Origin: Episyrphus balteatus | Taxonomy: Eukaryota > Arthropoda > Insecta > Diptera > Syrphidae | Length of the DNA stretch: 64,000 nt | Assembly: GCF_945859705.1 (NCBI RefSeq) | Contig: NC_079135.1 | Span: 38,923,679-38,987,678, forward strand | Reading direction: 5' to 3' | In this document: in pieces, positions 16,001 through 28,620 of the stretch | Layout: each line of letters opens with the position of its first letter | Position numbering within the stretch: the stretch's first letter is position 1 | The notes under the pieces: model-generated | Seen by the model: the letters and a program-made list of their open reading frames with translations, nothing else | What the model was told of the DNA's origin: nothing | The model's database searches: none | Program-made: the position numbers and the translations under genes

Positions 16001-18657
16001 AAATCTTTAAATCGTCATATCTCGTTAACCGAGCGTCTAAACAGGTCAAAACTTGCAAAATTCAAAATTCTCTAAAAACAAAACTACATGTCCAAAACTT
16101 ATAGAAAATACATTTTTGTGCTCTGTGAGTCGATATCCTTCGCATACAATTCAATTGGAGTTGAAAAATTCATTTTTGAAGAAAATGACATTTCAAAATC
16201 TTTAAATCGTCATATCTCGTTAACCGAGCGTCTAAACAGGTCAAAACTTGCAAAATTCAAAATTCTCTAAAAACAAAACTACAATCCAAAACTTATAGAA
16301 AATACATTTTTGTGCTCTGTGAGTCGATATCCTTCGCATACAATTCAATTGGAGTTGAAAAATTCATTTTTGAAGAAAATGACATTTCAAAATCTTTAAA
16401 TCGTCATATCTCGTTAACCGAGCGTCTAAACAGGTCAAAACTTGCAAAATTCAAAATTCTCTAAAAACAAAACTACATGTCCAAAACTTATAGAAAATAC
16501 ATTTTTGTGATCTGTGAGTCGATATCCTTCGCATACAATTCAATTGGAGTTGAAAAATTAATTTTTGAAGAAAATGACAATTCAAAATCTTTAAATCGTC
16601 ATATCTCGTTAACCGAGCGTCTAAACAGGTCAAAACTTGCAAAATTAAAAATTCTCTAAAAACAAAACTACAAGTCCAAAACTTATAGAAAATACATTTT
16701 TGTGCTCTGTGAGTCGATATCCTTCTCATACAATTCAATTGGAGTTGAAAAATTCATTTTTGAAGAAAATGACATTTCAAAATCTTTAAATCGTCATATC
16801 TCGTTAACCGAGCGTCTAAACAGGTCAAAACTTGCAAAATTCAAAATTCTCTAAAAACAAAACTACATGTCCAAAACATATAGAAAATACATTTTTGTGC
16901 TCTGTGAGTCGATATCCTTCGCATACAATTCAATTGGAGTTGAAAAATTCATTTTTGAAGAAAATGACATTTCAAAATCATTAAATCGTCATATCTCGTT
17001 AACCGAGCGTCTAAACAGGTCAAAACTTGCAAAATTCAAAATTCTCTAAAAACAAAACTACAAGTCCAAAACTTATAGAAAATACATTTTTGTGATCTGT
17101 GAGTCGATATCCTTCGCATACAATTCAATTGGAGTTGAAAAATTCATTTTTGAAGAAAATGACATTTCAAAATCTTTAAATCGTCATATCTCGTTAACCG
17201 AGCGTCTAAACAGGTCAAAACTTGCAAAATTCAAAATTCTCTAAAAACAAAACTACAAGTCCAAAACTTATAGAAAATACATTTTTGTGATCTGTGAGTC
17301 GATATCCTTCGCATACAATTCAATTGGAGTTGAAAAATTCATTTTTGAAGAAAATGACATTTCAAAATCTGTGAGTCGATATCCTTCGCATACAATTCAA
17401 TTGGAGTTGAAAAATTAATTTTTGAAGAAAATGACAATTCAAAATCTTTAAATCGTCATATCTCGTTAACCGAGCGTCTAAACAGGTCAAAACTTGCAAA
17501 ATTCAAAATTCTCTAAAAACAAAACTACAAGTCCAAAACTTATAGAAAATACATTTTTGTGATCTGTGAGTCGATATCCTTCGCATACAATTCAATTGGA
17601 GTTGAAAAATTAATTTTTGAAGAAAATGACAATTCAAAATCTTTAAATCGTCATATCTCGTTAACCGAGCGTCTAAACAGGTCAAAACTTGCAAAATTCA
17701 AAATTCTCTAAAAACAAAACTACAAGTCCAAAACTTATAGAAAATACATTTTTGTGATCTGTGAGTCGATATCCTTCGCATACAATTCAATTGGAGTTGA
17801 AAAATTAATTTTTGAAGAAAATGACAATTCAAAATCTTTAAATCGTCATATCTCGTTAACCGAGCGTCTAAACAGGTCAAAACTTGCAAAATTCAAAATT
17901 CTCTAAAAACAAAACTACAAGTCCAAAACTTATAGAAAATACATTTTTGTGCTCTGTGAGTCGATATCCTTCGCATACAATTCAATTGGAGTTGAAAAAT
18001 TCACTTTTGAAGAAAATGACAATTCAAAATCTTTAAATCGTCATATCTCGTTAACCGAGCGTCTAAACAGGTCAAAACTTGCAAAATTCAAAATTCTCTA
18101 AAAACAAAACTACAAGTCCAAAACTTATAGAAAATACATTTTTGTGCTCTGGGAGTCGATATCCTTCGCATACAATTCAATTGGAGTTGAAAAATTCATT
18201 TTTGAAGAAAATGACATTTCAAAATCTGTGAGTCGATATCCTTCGCATACAATTCAATTGGAGTTGAAAAATTCATTTTTGAAGAAAATGACATTTCAAA
18301 ATCTTTAAATCGTCATATCTCGTTAACCGAGCGTCTAAACAGGTCAAAACTTGCAAAATTCAAAATTCTCTAAAAACAAAACTACATGTCCAAAACATAT
18401 AGAAAATACATTTTTGTGCTCTGTGAGTCGATATCCTTCGCATACAATTCAATTGGAGTTGAAAAATTCATTTTTGAAGAAAATGACATTTCAAAATCTG
18501 TGAGTCGATATCCTTCGCATACAATTCAATTGGAGTTGAAAAATTCATTTTTGAAGAAAATGACATTTCAAAATCTTTAAATCGTCATATCTCGTTAACC
18601 GAGCGTCTAAACAGTTCAAAACTTGCAAAATTCAAAATTCTCTAAAAACAAAACTAC
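9523..18657. repeat. scattered 272/273-bp lengthened satellite monomers
   Basis: At about 9637, 9910, 11540, 17371, 18228 and 18500 the sequence caaaatct runs into gtgagtcg instead of ttaaatcg. A stretch of 77-78 bp of the monomer is therefore present twice. The shared tct at the two parental sites (aaaatct and gctctgtg) could have guided the join. A seventh join near 12851 is further rearranged, running straight on into aaaattctct. The copies at 9523, 9796 and 11426 share an extra A (273 bp); the one at 18386 lacks it (272 bp). Confidence 0.88.
13379..15580. repeat. 1170-bp higher-order repeat (six monomers), two copies
   Basis: About 1.03 kb starting near 13379 recurs 1170 bp downstream (6 x 195; one 2-bp deletion and one 1-bp insertion alter monomer lengths inside). 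Diagnostic variants recur at this offset: ctacaatcc (13791 and 14961), gagcttct (13933 and 15103), ttttcaagaa (14077 and 15247) and gtcaacacttg (14337 and 15507). The match ends near 15580, where the second copy has gagtagat. Confidence 0.88.
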
Positions 18658-21179
18658 ATGTCCAAAACTTATAGAAAATACATTTTTGTGCTCTGTGAGT
18701 CGATATCCTTCGCATACAATTCAATTGGAGTTGAAAAATTCATTTTTGAAGAAAATGACATTTCAAAATCTTTAAATCGTCATATCTCGTTAACCGAGCG
18801 TCTAAACAGGTCAAAACTTGCAAAATTCAAAATTCTCTAAAAACAAAACTACAAGTCCAAAACTTATAGAAAATACATTTTTGTGCTCTGTGAGTCGATA
18901 TCCTTCGCATACAATTCAATTGGAGTTGAAAAATTCATTTTTGAAGAAAATGACATTTCAAAATCTTTAAATCGTCATATCTCGTTAACCGAGCGTCTAA
19001 ACAGGTCAAAACTTGCAAAATTCAAAATTCTCTAAAAACAAAACTACAAGTCCAAAACTTATAGAAAATACATTTTTGTGCTCTGTGAGTCGATATTCTT
19101 CGCATACAATTCAATTGAAGTCTAAAAATTCATTTTTGAAGAAAATGACATTTCAAAATCTTTAAATCGTCATATCTCGTTAACCGAGCGTCTAAACAGG
19201 TCAAAACTTGCAAAATTCAAAATTCTCTGAAAACAAAACTACAAGTCCAAAACTTATAGAAAATACATTTTTGTGCTCTGTGAGTCGATATCCTTCGCAT
19301 ACAATTCAATTGGAGTTGAAAAATTCATTTTTGAAGAAAATGACATTTCAAAATCTTTAAATCGTCATATCTCGTTAACCGAGCGTCTAAACAGGTCAAA
19401 ACTTGCAAAATTCAAAATTCTCTAAAAACAAAACTACAAGTCCAAAACTTATAGAAAATACATTTTTGTGATCTGTGAGTCGATATCCTTAGCATACAAT
19501 TCAATTGGAGTTGAAAAATTCATTTTTGAAGAAAATGACATTTCAAAATCTTTAAATCGTCATATCTCGTTAACCGAGCGTCTAAACAGGTCAAAACTTG
19601 CAAAATTCAAAATTCTCTAAAAACAAAACTACCAGTCCAAAACTTATAGAAAATACATTTTTGTGATCTGTGAGTCGATATCCTTCGCATACAATTCAAT
19701 TGGAGTTGAAAAATTCATTTTTGAAGAAAATGACATTTCAAAATCTTTAAATCGTCATATCTCGTTAACCGAGCGTCTAAACAGGTCAAAACTTGCAAAA
19801 TTCAAAATTCTCTAAAAACAAAACTACAAGTCCAAAACTTATAGAAAATACATTTTTGTGATCTGTGAGTCGATATCCTTAGCATACAATTCAATTGGAG
19901 TTGAAAAATTCATTTTTGAAGAAAATGACATTTCAAAATCTTTAAATCGTCATATCTCGTTAACCGAGCGTCTAAACAGGTCAAAACTTGCAAAATTCAA
20001 AATTCTCTAAAAACAAAACTACAAGTCCAAAACTTATAGAAAATACATTTTTGTGCTCTGTGAGTCGATATCCTTCGCATACAATTCAATTGGAGTTGAA
20101 AAATTCATTTTTGAAGAAAATGACATTTCAAAATCTTTAAATCGTCATATCTCGTTAACCGAGCGTCTAAACAGGTCAAAACTTGCAAAATTCAAAATTC
20201 TCTAAAAACAAAACTACAAGTCCAAAACTTATAGAAAATACATTTTTGTGCTCTGTGAGTCGATATCCTTCGCATACAATTCAATTGGAGTTGAAAAATT
20301 CATTTTTGAAGAAAATGACATTTCAAAATCTTTAAATCGTCATATCTCGTTAACCGAGCGTCTAAACAGGTCAAAACTTGCAAAATTCAAAATTCTCTAA
20401 AAACAAAACTACAAGTCCAAAACTTATAGAAAATACATTTTTGTGCTCTGTGAGTCGATATCCTTCGCATACAATTCAATTGGAGTTGAAAAATTCATTT
20501 TTGAAGAAAATGACATTTCAAAATCTTTAAATCGTCATATCTCGTTAACCGAGCGTCTAAACAGGTCAAAACTTGCAAAATTCAAAATTCTCTAAAAACA
20601 AAACTACAAGTCCAAAACTTATAGAAAATACATTTTTGTGATCTGTGAGTCGATATCCTTAGCATACAATTCAATTGGAGTTGAAAAATTCATTTTTGAA
20701 GAAAATGACATTTCAAAATCTTTAAATCGTCATATCTCGTTAACCGAGCGTCTAAACAGGTCAAAACTTGCAAAATTCAAAATTCTCTAAAAACAAAACT
20801 ACAAGTCCAAAACTTATAGAAAATACATTTTTGTGCTCTGTGAGTCGATATCCTTCGCATACAATTCAATTGGAGTTGAAAAATTCATTTTTGAAGAAAA
20901 TGACATTTCAAAATCTTTAAATCGTCATATCTCGTTAACCGAGCGTCTAAACAGGTCAAAACTTGCAAAATTCAAAATTCTCTAAAAACAAAACTACAAG
21001 TCCAAAACTTATAGAAAATACATTTTTGTGCTCTGTGAGTCGATATCCTTCGCATACAATTCAATTGGAGTTGAAAAATTCATTTTTGAAGAAAATGACA
21101 TTTCAAAATCTTTAAATCGTCATATCTCGTTAACCGAGCGTCTAAACAGGTCAAAACTTGCAAAATTTAAAATTCTCTA

Positions 21180-24100
21180 AAAACAAAACTACATGTCCAA
21201 AACTTATAGAAAATACATTTTTGTGCTCTGTGAGTCGATATCCTTCGCATACAATTCAATTGGAGATGAAAAATTCATTTTTGAAGAAAATGACATTTCA
21301 AAATCTTTAAATCGTCATATCTCGTTAACCGAGCGTCTAAACAGGTCAAAACTTGCAAAATTCAAAATTCTCTAAAAACAAAACTACAAGTCCAAAACTT
21401 ATAGAAAATACATTTTTGTGATCTGTGAGTCGATATCCTTCGCATACAATTCAATTGGAGTTGAAAAATTCATTTTTGAAGAAAATGACATTTCAAAATC
21501 TTTAAATCGTCATATCTCGTTAACCGAGCGTCTAAACAGGTCAAAACTTGCAAAATTCAAAATTCTCTAAAAACAAAACTACAAGTCCAAAACTTATAGA
21601 AAATACATTTTTGTGCTCTGTGAGTCAATATCCTTCGCATACAATTCAATTGGAGTTGAAAAATTCATTTTTGAAGAAAATGACAATTCAAAATCTTTAA
21701 ATCGTCATATCTCGTTAACCGAGCGTCTAAACAGGTCAAAACTTGCAAAATTCAAAATTCTCTAATAACAATACTACATGTCCAAAACTTATAGAAAATA
21801 CATTTTTGTGCTCTGTGAGTCGATATCCTTAGCATACAATTCAATTGGAGATGAAAAATTAATTTTTGAAGAAAATGACATTTCAAAATCTTTAAATCGT
21901 CATATCTCGTTAACCGAGCGTCTAAACAGGTCAAAACTTGCAAAATTCAAAATTCTCTAAAAACAAAACTACAAGTCCAAAACTTATAGAAAATACATTT
22001 TTGTGATCTGTGAGTCGATATCCTTAGCATACAATTCAATTGGAGTTGAAAAATTCATTTTTGAAGAAAATGACATTTCAAAATCTTTAAATCGTCATAT
22101 CTCGTTAACCGAGCGTCTAAACAGGTCAAAACTTGCAAAATTTAAAATTCTTTAAAAACAAAACTACATGTCCAAAACTTATAGAAAATACATTTTTGTG
22201 CTCTGTGAGTCGATATCCTTCGCATACAATTCAATTGGAGATGAAAAATTCATTTTTGAAGAAAATGACATTTCAAAATCTTTAAATCGTCATATCTCGT
22301 TAACCGAGCGTCTAAACAGGTCAAAACTTGCAAAATTCAAAATTCTCTAAAAACAAAACTACAAGTCCAAAACTTATAGAAAATACATTTTTGTGATCTG
22401 TGAGTCGATATCCTTCGCATACAATTCAATTGGAGTTGAAAAATTCATTTTTGAAGAAAATGACATTTCAAAATCTTTAAATCGTCATATCTCGTTAACC
22501 GAGCGTCTAAACAGGTCAAAACTTGCAAAATTCAAAATTCTCTAAAAACAAAACTACAAGTCCAAAACTTATAGAAAATACATTTTTGTGCTCTGTGAGT
22601 CAATATCCTTCGCATACAATTCAATTGGAGTTGAAAAATTCATTTTTGAAGAAAATGACATTTCAAAATCTTTAAATCGTCATATCTCGTTAACCGAGCG
22701 TCTAAACAGGTCAAAACTTGCAAAATTTAAAATTCTTTAAAAACAAAACTACATGTCCAAAACTTATAGAAAATACATTTTTGTGCTCTGTGAGTCGATA
22801 TCCTTCGCATACAATTCAATTGGAGTTGAAAAATTCATTTTTGAAGAAAATGACATTTCAAAATCTTTAAATCGTCATATCTCGTTAACCGAGCGTCTAA
22901 ACAGGTCAAAACTTGCAAAATTCAAAATTCTCTAAAAACAAAACTACAAGTCCAAAACTTATAGAAAATACATTTTTGTGCTCTGTGAGTCGATATCCTT
23001 CGCATACAATTCAATTGGAGTTGAAAAATTCATTTTTGAAGAAAATGACATTTCAAAATCTTTAAATCGTCATATCTCGTTAACCGAGCGTCTAAACAGG
23101 TCAAAACTTGCAAAATTCAAAATTCTCTAAAAACAAAACTACAAGTCCAAAACTTATAGAAAATACATTTTTGTGCTCTGTGAGTCGATATCCTTCGCAT
23201 ACAATTCAATTGGAGTTGAAAAATTCATTTTTGAAGAAAATGACATTTCAAAATCTTTAAATCGTCATATCTCGTTAACCGAGCGTCTAAACAGGTCAAA
23301 ACTTGCAAAATTCAAAATTCTCTAAAAACAAAACTACAAGTCCAAAACTTATAGAAAATACATTTTTGTGATCTGTGAGTCGATATCCTTAGCATACAAT
23401 TCAATTGGAGTTGAAAAATTCATTTTTGAAGAAAATGACATTTCAAAATCTTTAAATCGTCATATCTCGTTAACCGAGCGTCTAAACAGGTCAAAACTTG
23501 CAAAATTCAAAATTCTCTAAAAACAAAACTACAAGTCCAAAACTTATAGAAAATACATTTTTGTGCTCTGTGAGTCGACATCCTTCGCATACAATTCAAT
23601 TGGAGTTGAAAAATTCATTTTTGAAGAAAATGACATTTCAAAATCTTTAAATCGTCATATCTCGTTAACCGAGCGTCTAAACAGGTCAAAACTTGCAAAA
23701 TTCAAAATTCTCTAAAAACAAAACTACAAGTCCAAAACTTATAGAAAATACATTTTTGTGCTCTGTGAGTCGATATCCTTCGCATACAATTCAATTGGAG
23801 TTGAAAAATTCATTTTTGAAGAAAATGACATTTCAAAATCTTTAAATCGTCATATCTCGTTAACCGAGCGTCTAAACAGGTCAAAACTTGCAAAATTTAA
23901 AATTCTTTAAAAACAAAACTACATGTCCAAAACTTATAGAAAATACATTTTTGTGCTCTGTGAGTCGATATCCTTCGCATACAATTCAATTGGAGATGAA
24001 AAATTCATTTTTGAAGAAAATGACATTTCAAAATCTTTAAATCGTCATATCTCGTTAACCGAGCGTCTAAACAGGTCAAAACTTGCAAAATTCAAAATTC

Positions 24101-25370
24101 TCTAAAAACAAAACTACAAGTCCAAAACTTATAGAAAATACATTTTTGTGATCTGTGAGTCGATATCCTTCGCATACAATTCAATTGGAGTTGAAAAATT
24201 CATTTTTGAAGAAAATGACATTTCAAAATCTTTAAATCGTCATATCTCGTTAACCGAGCGTCTAAACAGGTCAAAACTTGCAAAATTCAAAATTCTCTAA
24301 AAACAAAACTACAAGTCCAAAACTTATAGAAAATACATTTTTGTGCTCTGTGAGTCAATATCCTTCGCATACAATTCAATTGGAGTTGAAAAATTCATTT
24401 TTGAAGAAAATGACAATTCAAAATCTTTAAATCGTCATATCTCGTTAACCGAGCGTCTAAACAGGTCAAAACTTGCAAAATTCAAAATTCTCTAATAACA
24501 ATACTACATGTCCAAAACTTATAGAAAATACATTTTTGTGCTCTGTGAGTCGATATCCTTAGCATACAATTCAATTGGAGATGAAAAATTAATTTTTGAA
24601 GAAAATGACATTTCAAAATCTTTAAATCGTCATATCTCGTTAACCGAGCGTCTAAACAGGTCAAAACTTGCAAAATTCAAAATTCTCTAAAAACAAAACT
24701 ACAAGTCCAAAACTTATAGAAAATACATTTTTGTGATCTGTGAGTCGATATCCTTAGCATACAATTCAATTGGAGTTGAAAAATTCATTTTTGAAGAAAA
24801 TGACATTTCAAAATCTTTAAATCGTCATATCTCGTTAACCGAGCGTCTAAACAGGTCAAAACTTGCAAAATTTAAAATTCTTTAAAAACAAAACTACATG
24901 TCCAAAACTTATAGAAAATACATTTTTGTGCTCTGTGAGTCGATATCCTTCGCATACAATTCAATTGGAGATGAAAAATTCATTTTTGAAGAAAATGACA
25001 TTTCAAAATCTTTAAATCGTCATATCTCGTTAACCGAGCGTCTAAACAGGTCAAAACTTGCAAAATTCAAAATTCTCTAAAAACAAAACTACAAGTCCAA
25101 AACTTATAGAAAATACATTTTTGTGATCTGTGAGTCGATATCCTTCGCATACAATTCAATTGGAGTTGAAAAATTCATTTTTGAAGAAAATGACATTTCA
25201 AAATCTTTAAATCGTCATATCTCGTTAACCGAGCGTCTAAACAGGTCAAAACTTGCAAAATTCAAAATTCTCTAAAAACAAAACTACAAGTCCAAAACTT
25301 ATAGAAAATACATTTTTGTGCTCTGTGAGTCAATATCCTTCGCATACAATTCAATTGGAGTTGAAAAATT
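21180..25370. repeat. 2730-bp higher-order repeat (14 monomers), two overlapping copies
   Basis: About 1.46 kb from 21180 recurs 2730 bp downstream. Diagnostic variants at this offset include ggagatg (21264 and 23994), gagtcaatat (21626 and 24356), aacaatactac (21770 and 24500) and ctttaaaaac (22151 and 24881). The copies diverge again near 22650 and 25380. The same variants mark the monomers that flank the minisatellite blocks, so this end of the array is the source of those spacers. Confidence 0.85.
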
Positions 25371-25598
25371 CATTTTTGAAGAAAATGACAATTCAAAATC
25401 TTTAAATCGTCATATCTCGTTAACCGAGCGTCTAAACAGGTCAAAACTTGCAAAATTCAATACTACATGTCCAAAACTTATAGAAAATACATTTTTGTGC
25501 TCTGTGAGTCGATATCCTTAGCATACAATTCAATTGGAGATGAAAAATTCATTTTTGAAGAAAATGACATTTCAAAATCTTTAAATCGTCATATCTCG

Positions 25599-27263
25599 GG
25601 ACATGTCCGGGACATGTCCCGGACATGTCCCGGACATGTCCCAGGCATGTCCCGGACATGTCCCGGACATGTCCCGCACATGTCCCGGACATGTCCCGGA
25701 CATGTCCCGCACATGTCCCGGACGTGTCCCAGGCATGTCCCAGACATGTCCCAGACATGTCCCGGACATGTCCTGGACATGTCCCGGAAATATCCCAGGC
25801 ATGTCCCGAACATGTCCCAGGCATGTCCCGGACATGTCCCAGGCATGTCCCGGACATGTCCCAGGCATGTCCCGGACATGTCCCGAACAAGTCTCAGACA
25901 TGTCCCGGACAAGTCTCAGACATGTCCCGGACATGTCCCAGGCATGTCCCGGACATGTCCCAGGCATGTCCCGGACATGTCCCAGGCATGTCCTGGACAT
26001 GTCCCAGGCATGTCCCAGACATGTCCCGGACATGTCCCGGACATGTCCCAGGCATGTCCAAGGCATGTCCCGGACATGTCCCAGGCATGTCCCAGGCATG
26101 TCCCGGACATGTCCAAGGCATGTCCCGGACATGTCCCAGGCATGTCCCAGGCATGTCCCTAACATGTCCCAAGCATGTCCCAAGCATGTCCCGCACATGT
26201 CCCGGACATGTCCCAGACATGTCCCGGACATGTCCCGGACATGTCTCGGACATGTCCCAGGCATGTCCCGGACATGTCCCGGAAGAGTCCCAGACATTTC
26301 CCGGACATGTCCCGGACATGTCCCGGACATGTCCCAGGCATGTCCCGAACATGTCCCAGGCATGTCCCGAACATGTCCCAGGCATGTCCCGGACATGTCC
26401 CAGGCATGTCCCGGACATGTCCCAGGCATGTCCCAGGCATGTCCCAGGCATGTCCCGGACATGTCCCGGACATGTCCCATTCATGTCCAAGGCATGTCCC
26501 GGACATGTCCCGGACATGTCCCAGGCATGTCCCAGGCATGTCCCGGACATGTCCCAAGCATGTCCCAAGCATGTCCCGGATATGTCCCAGGCATGTCCCG
26601 GGCATGTCCCGGGCATGTCCCGGGCATGTCCCGGACATGTCCCAGTCATGTCCCGGACATGCCCCAGGCATGTCCCGGACATGTCTCGGACATGTCCCAG
26701 GCATGTCCCGGACATGTCCCAGGCATGTCCCGGACATGTCCCGAAGATGTCTCGAAGATGTCCCGAAGATGTCCCGAGCATGTCCCGATGATGTCCCGAA
26801 GATGTCCCGAAGATGTCCCGAAGATGTCCCGAAGATGTCCCGAGCATGTCCCGAAGATGTCCCGAAGATGTCCCGAGCATGTCCCGAAGATGTCCCGAAG
26901 ATGTCCCGAAGATGTCCCGAAGATGTCCCGAAGATGTCCCGAGCATGTCCCGAGCATGTCCCGAAGCTGTCAAGAAGATGTCCCGAAGAGGTCCCGAAGA
27001 TGTCCCGAAGATGTCCCGAGCATGTTCCGAAGATGTCCCGAAGATGTCCCGAAGATGTCCCGAAGATGTCCCGAAGATGTCCCGAAGATGTCCCGAAGAT
27101 GTCCCGAGCATGTCCCGAAGATGTCCCGAAGATGTCCCGAAGATGTCCCGAAGATGTCCCGAAGATGTCCCGAAGATGTCCCGAGCATGTCCCGAAGATG
27201 TCCCGAAGATGTCCCGAAGATGTCCCGAGCATGTCCCGAAGATGTCCCGAAGATGTCCCGACA
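25599..27263. repeat. minisatellite block 1 (11-bp units, A half then B half)
   Basis: A-type units (ggacatgtccc and aggcatgtccc) fill 25599-26742; B-type units (gaagatgtccc and gagcatgtccc) fill 26743-27263. The switch carries the signature gaagatgtctcgaagatg followed by gagcatgtcccgatgatg, shared by all other two-part blocks. The left junction is ctcg|ggacatg and the right junction is cccgaca|gcgtc, so the block replaces ttaaccga of the satellite. The preceding monomer has a 16-bp deletion, also found in front of block 4. A units have 7 of 11 G or C and B units 6 of 11, a sharp GC step against the satellite. Confidence 0.96.
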
Positions 27264-28620
27264 GCGTCTAAACAGGTCAAAACTTGCAAAATTCAAAATT
27301 CTCTAAAAACAAAACTACAAGTCCAAAACTTATAGAAAATAAATTTTTGTGCTCTGTGAGTCGATATCCTTCGCATACAATTCAATTGGAGTTGAAAAAT
27401 TCATTTTTGAAGAAAATGACATTTCAAAATCTTTAAATCGTCATATCTCGTTAACCGAGCGTCTAAACAGGTCAAAACTTGCAAAATTCAAAATTCTCTA
27501 AAAACAAAACTACAAGTCCAAAACTTATAGAAAATACATTTTTGTGCTCTGTGAGTCGATATCCTTCGCATACAATTCAATTGGAGTTGAAAAATTCATT
27601 TTTGAAGAAAATGACATTTCAAAATCTTTAAATCGTCATATCTCGTTAACCGAGCGTCTAAACAGGTCAAAACTTGCAAAATTTAAAATTCTTTAAAAAC
27701 AAAACTACATGTCCAAAACTTATAGAAAATACATTTTTGTGCTCTGTGAGTCGATATCCTTCGCATACAATTCAATTGGAGATGAAAAATTCATTTTTGA
27801 AGAAAATGACATTTCAAAATCTTTAAATCGTCATATCTCGTTAACCGAGCGTCTAAACAGGTCAAAACTTGCAAAATTCAAAATTCTCTAAAAACAAAAC
27901 TACAAGTCCAAAACTTATAGAAAATACATTTTTGTGCTCTGTGAGTCGATATCCTTCGCATACAATTCAATTGGAGATGAAAAATTCATTTTTGAAGAAA
28001 ATGACATTTCAAAATCTTTAAATCGTCATATCTCGTTAACCGAGCGTCTAAACAGGTCAAAACTTGCAAAATTCAAAATTCTCTAAAAACAAAACTACAA
28101 GTCCAAAACTTATAGAAAATACATTTTTGTGATCTGTGAGTCGATATCCTTCGCATACAATTCAATTGGAGTTGAAAAATTCATTTTTGAAGAAAATGAC
28201 ATTTCAAAATCTTTAAATCGTCATATCTCGTTAACCGAGCGTCTAAACAGGTCAAAACTTGCAAAATTCAAAATTCTCTAAAAACAAAACTACAAGTCCA
28301 AAACTTATAGAAAATACATTTTTGTGCTCTGTGAGTCGATATCCTTCGCATACAATTCAATTGGAGTTGAAAAATTCATTTTTGAAGAAAATGACAATTC
28401 AAAATCTTTAAATCGTCATATCTCGTTAACCGAGCGTCTAAACAGGTCAAAACTTGCAAAATTCAAAATTCTCTAATAACAATACTACATGTCCAAAACT
28501 TATAGAAAATACATTTTTGTGCTCTGTGAGTCGATATCCTTAGCATACAATTCAATTGGAGATGAAAAATTCATTTTTAAAGAAAATGACATTTCAAAAT
28601 CTTTAAATCGTCATATCTCG
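27264..28620. repeat. satellite spacer, 7 monomers (1357 bp)
   Basis: The length equals 7 x 195 - 8. It begins at gcgtctaaac and ends at catatctcg, the two sides of the monomer position occupied by the minisatellite. The first monomer has aaataaatttttg in place of aaatacatttttg, shared with the first monomer after block 6. Confidence 0.95.

Larger units (their letters stand above)
1..25598. repeat. 195-bp satellite DNA array (head-to-tail)
   Basis: Monomers follow each other in one orientation with a 195-bp period. Recognisable landmarks in each are gtcgatatccttcgc, ctcgttaaccgag, aaacaggtcaaaacttgc and a ctaca(a/t)gtcc site. By my count about 59 of 195 bases are G or C. Monomers differ by few substitutions: gtgctctg or gtgatctg, acaagtcc or acatgtcc, cttcgcat or cttagcat, ggagttg or ggagatg. 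The array continues beyond the left edge of the window. Where the site reads acatgtcc, a 60-codon frame opens, ending once per monomer at the ctctaa stop. No sign of selection on it is visible, so it is not called as a gene. The length (near one nucleosome plus linker) and the size of the array suggest centromeric or pericentromeric heterochromatin. That location is inference. Confidence 0.97.

Noticed and set aside
1..25598. CRISPR-like regular array
   Set aside because: There are no unique spacers between short repeats; whole 195-bp monomers are homologous. The context is eukaryotic.
1..25598. CENP-B box in the satellite
   Set aside because: No match to the core ttcg....a..cggg was found in the monomer.
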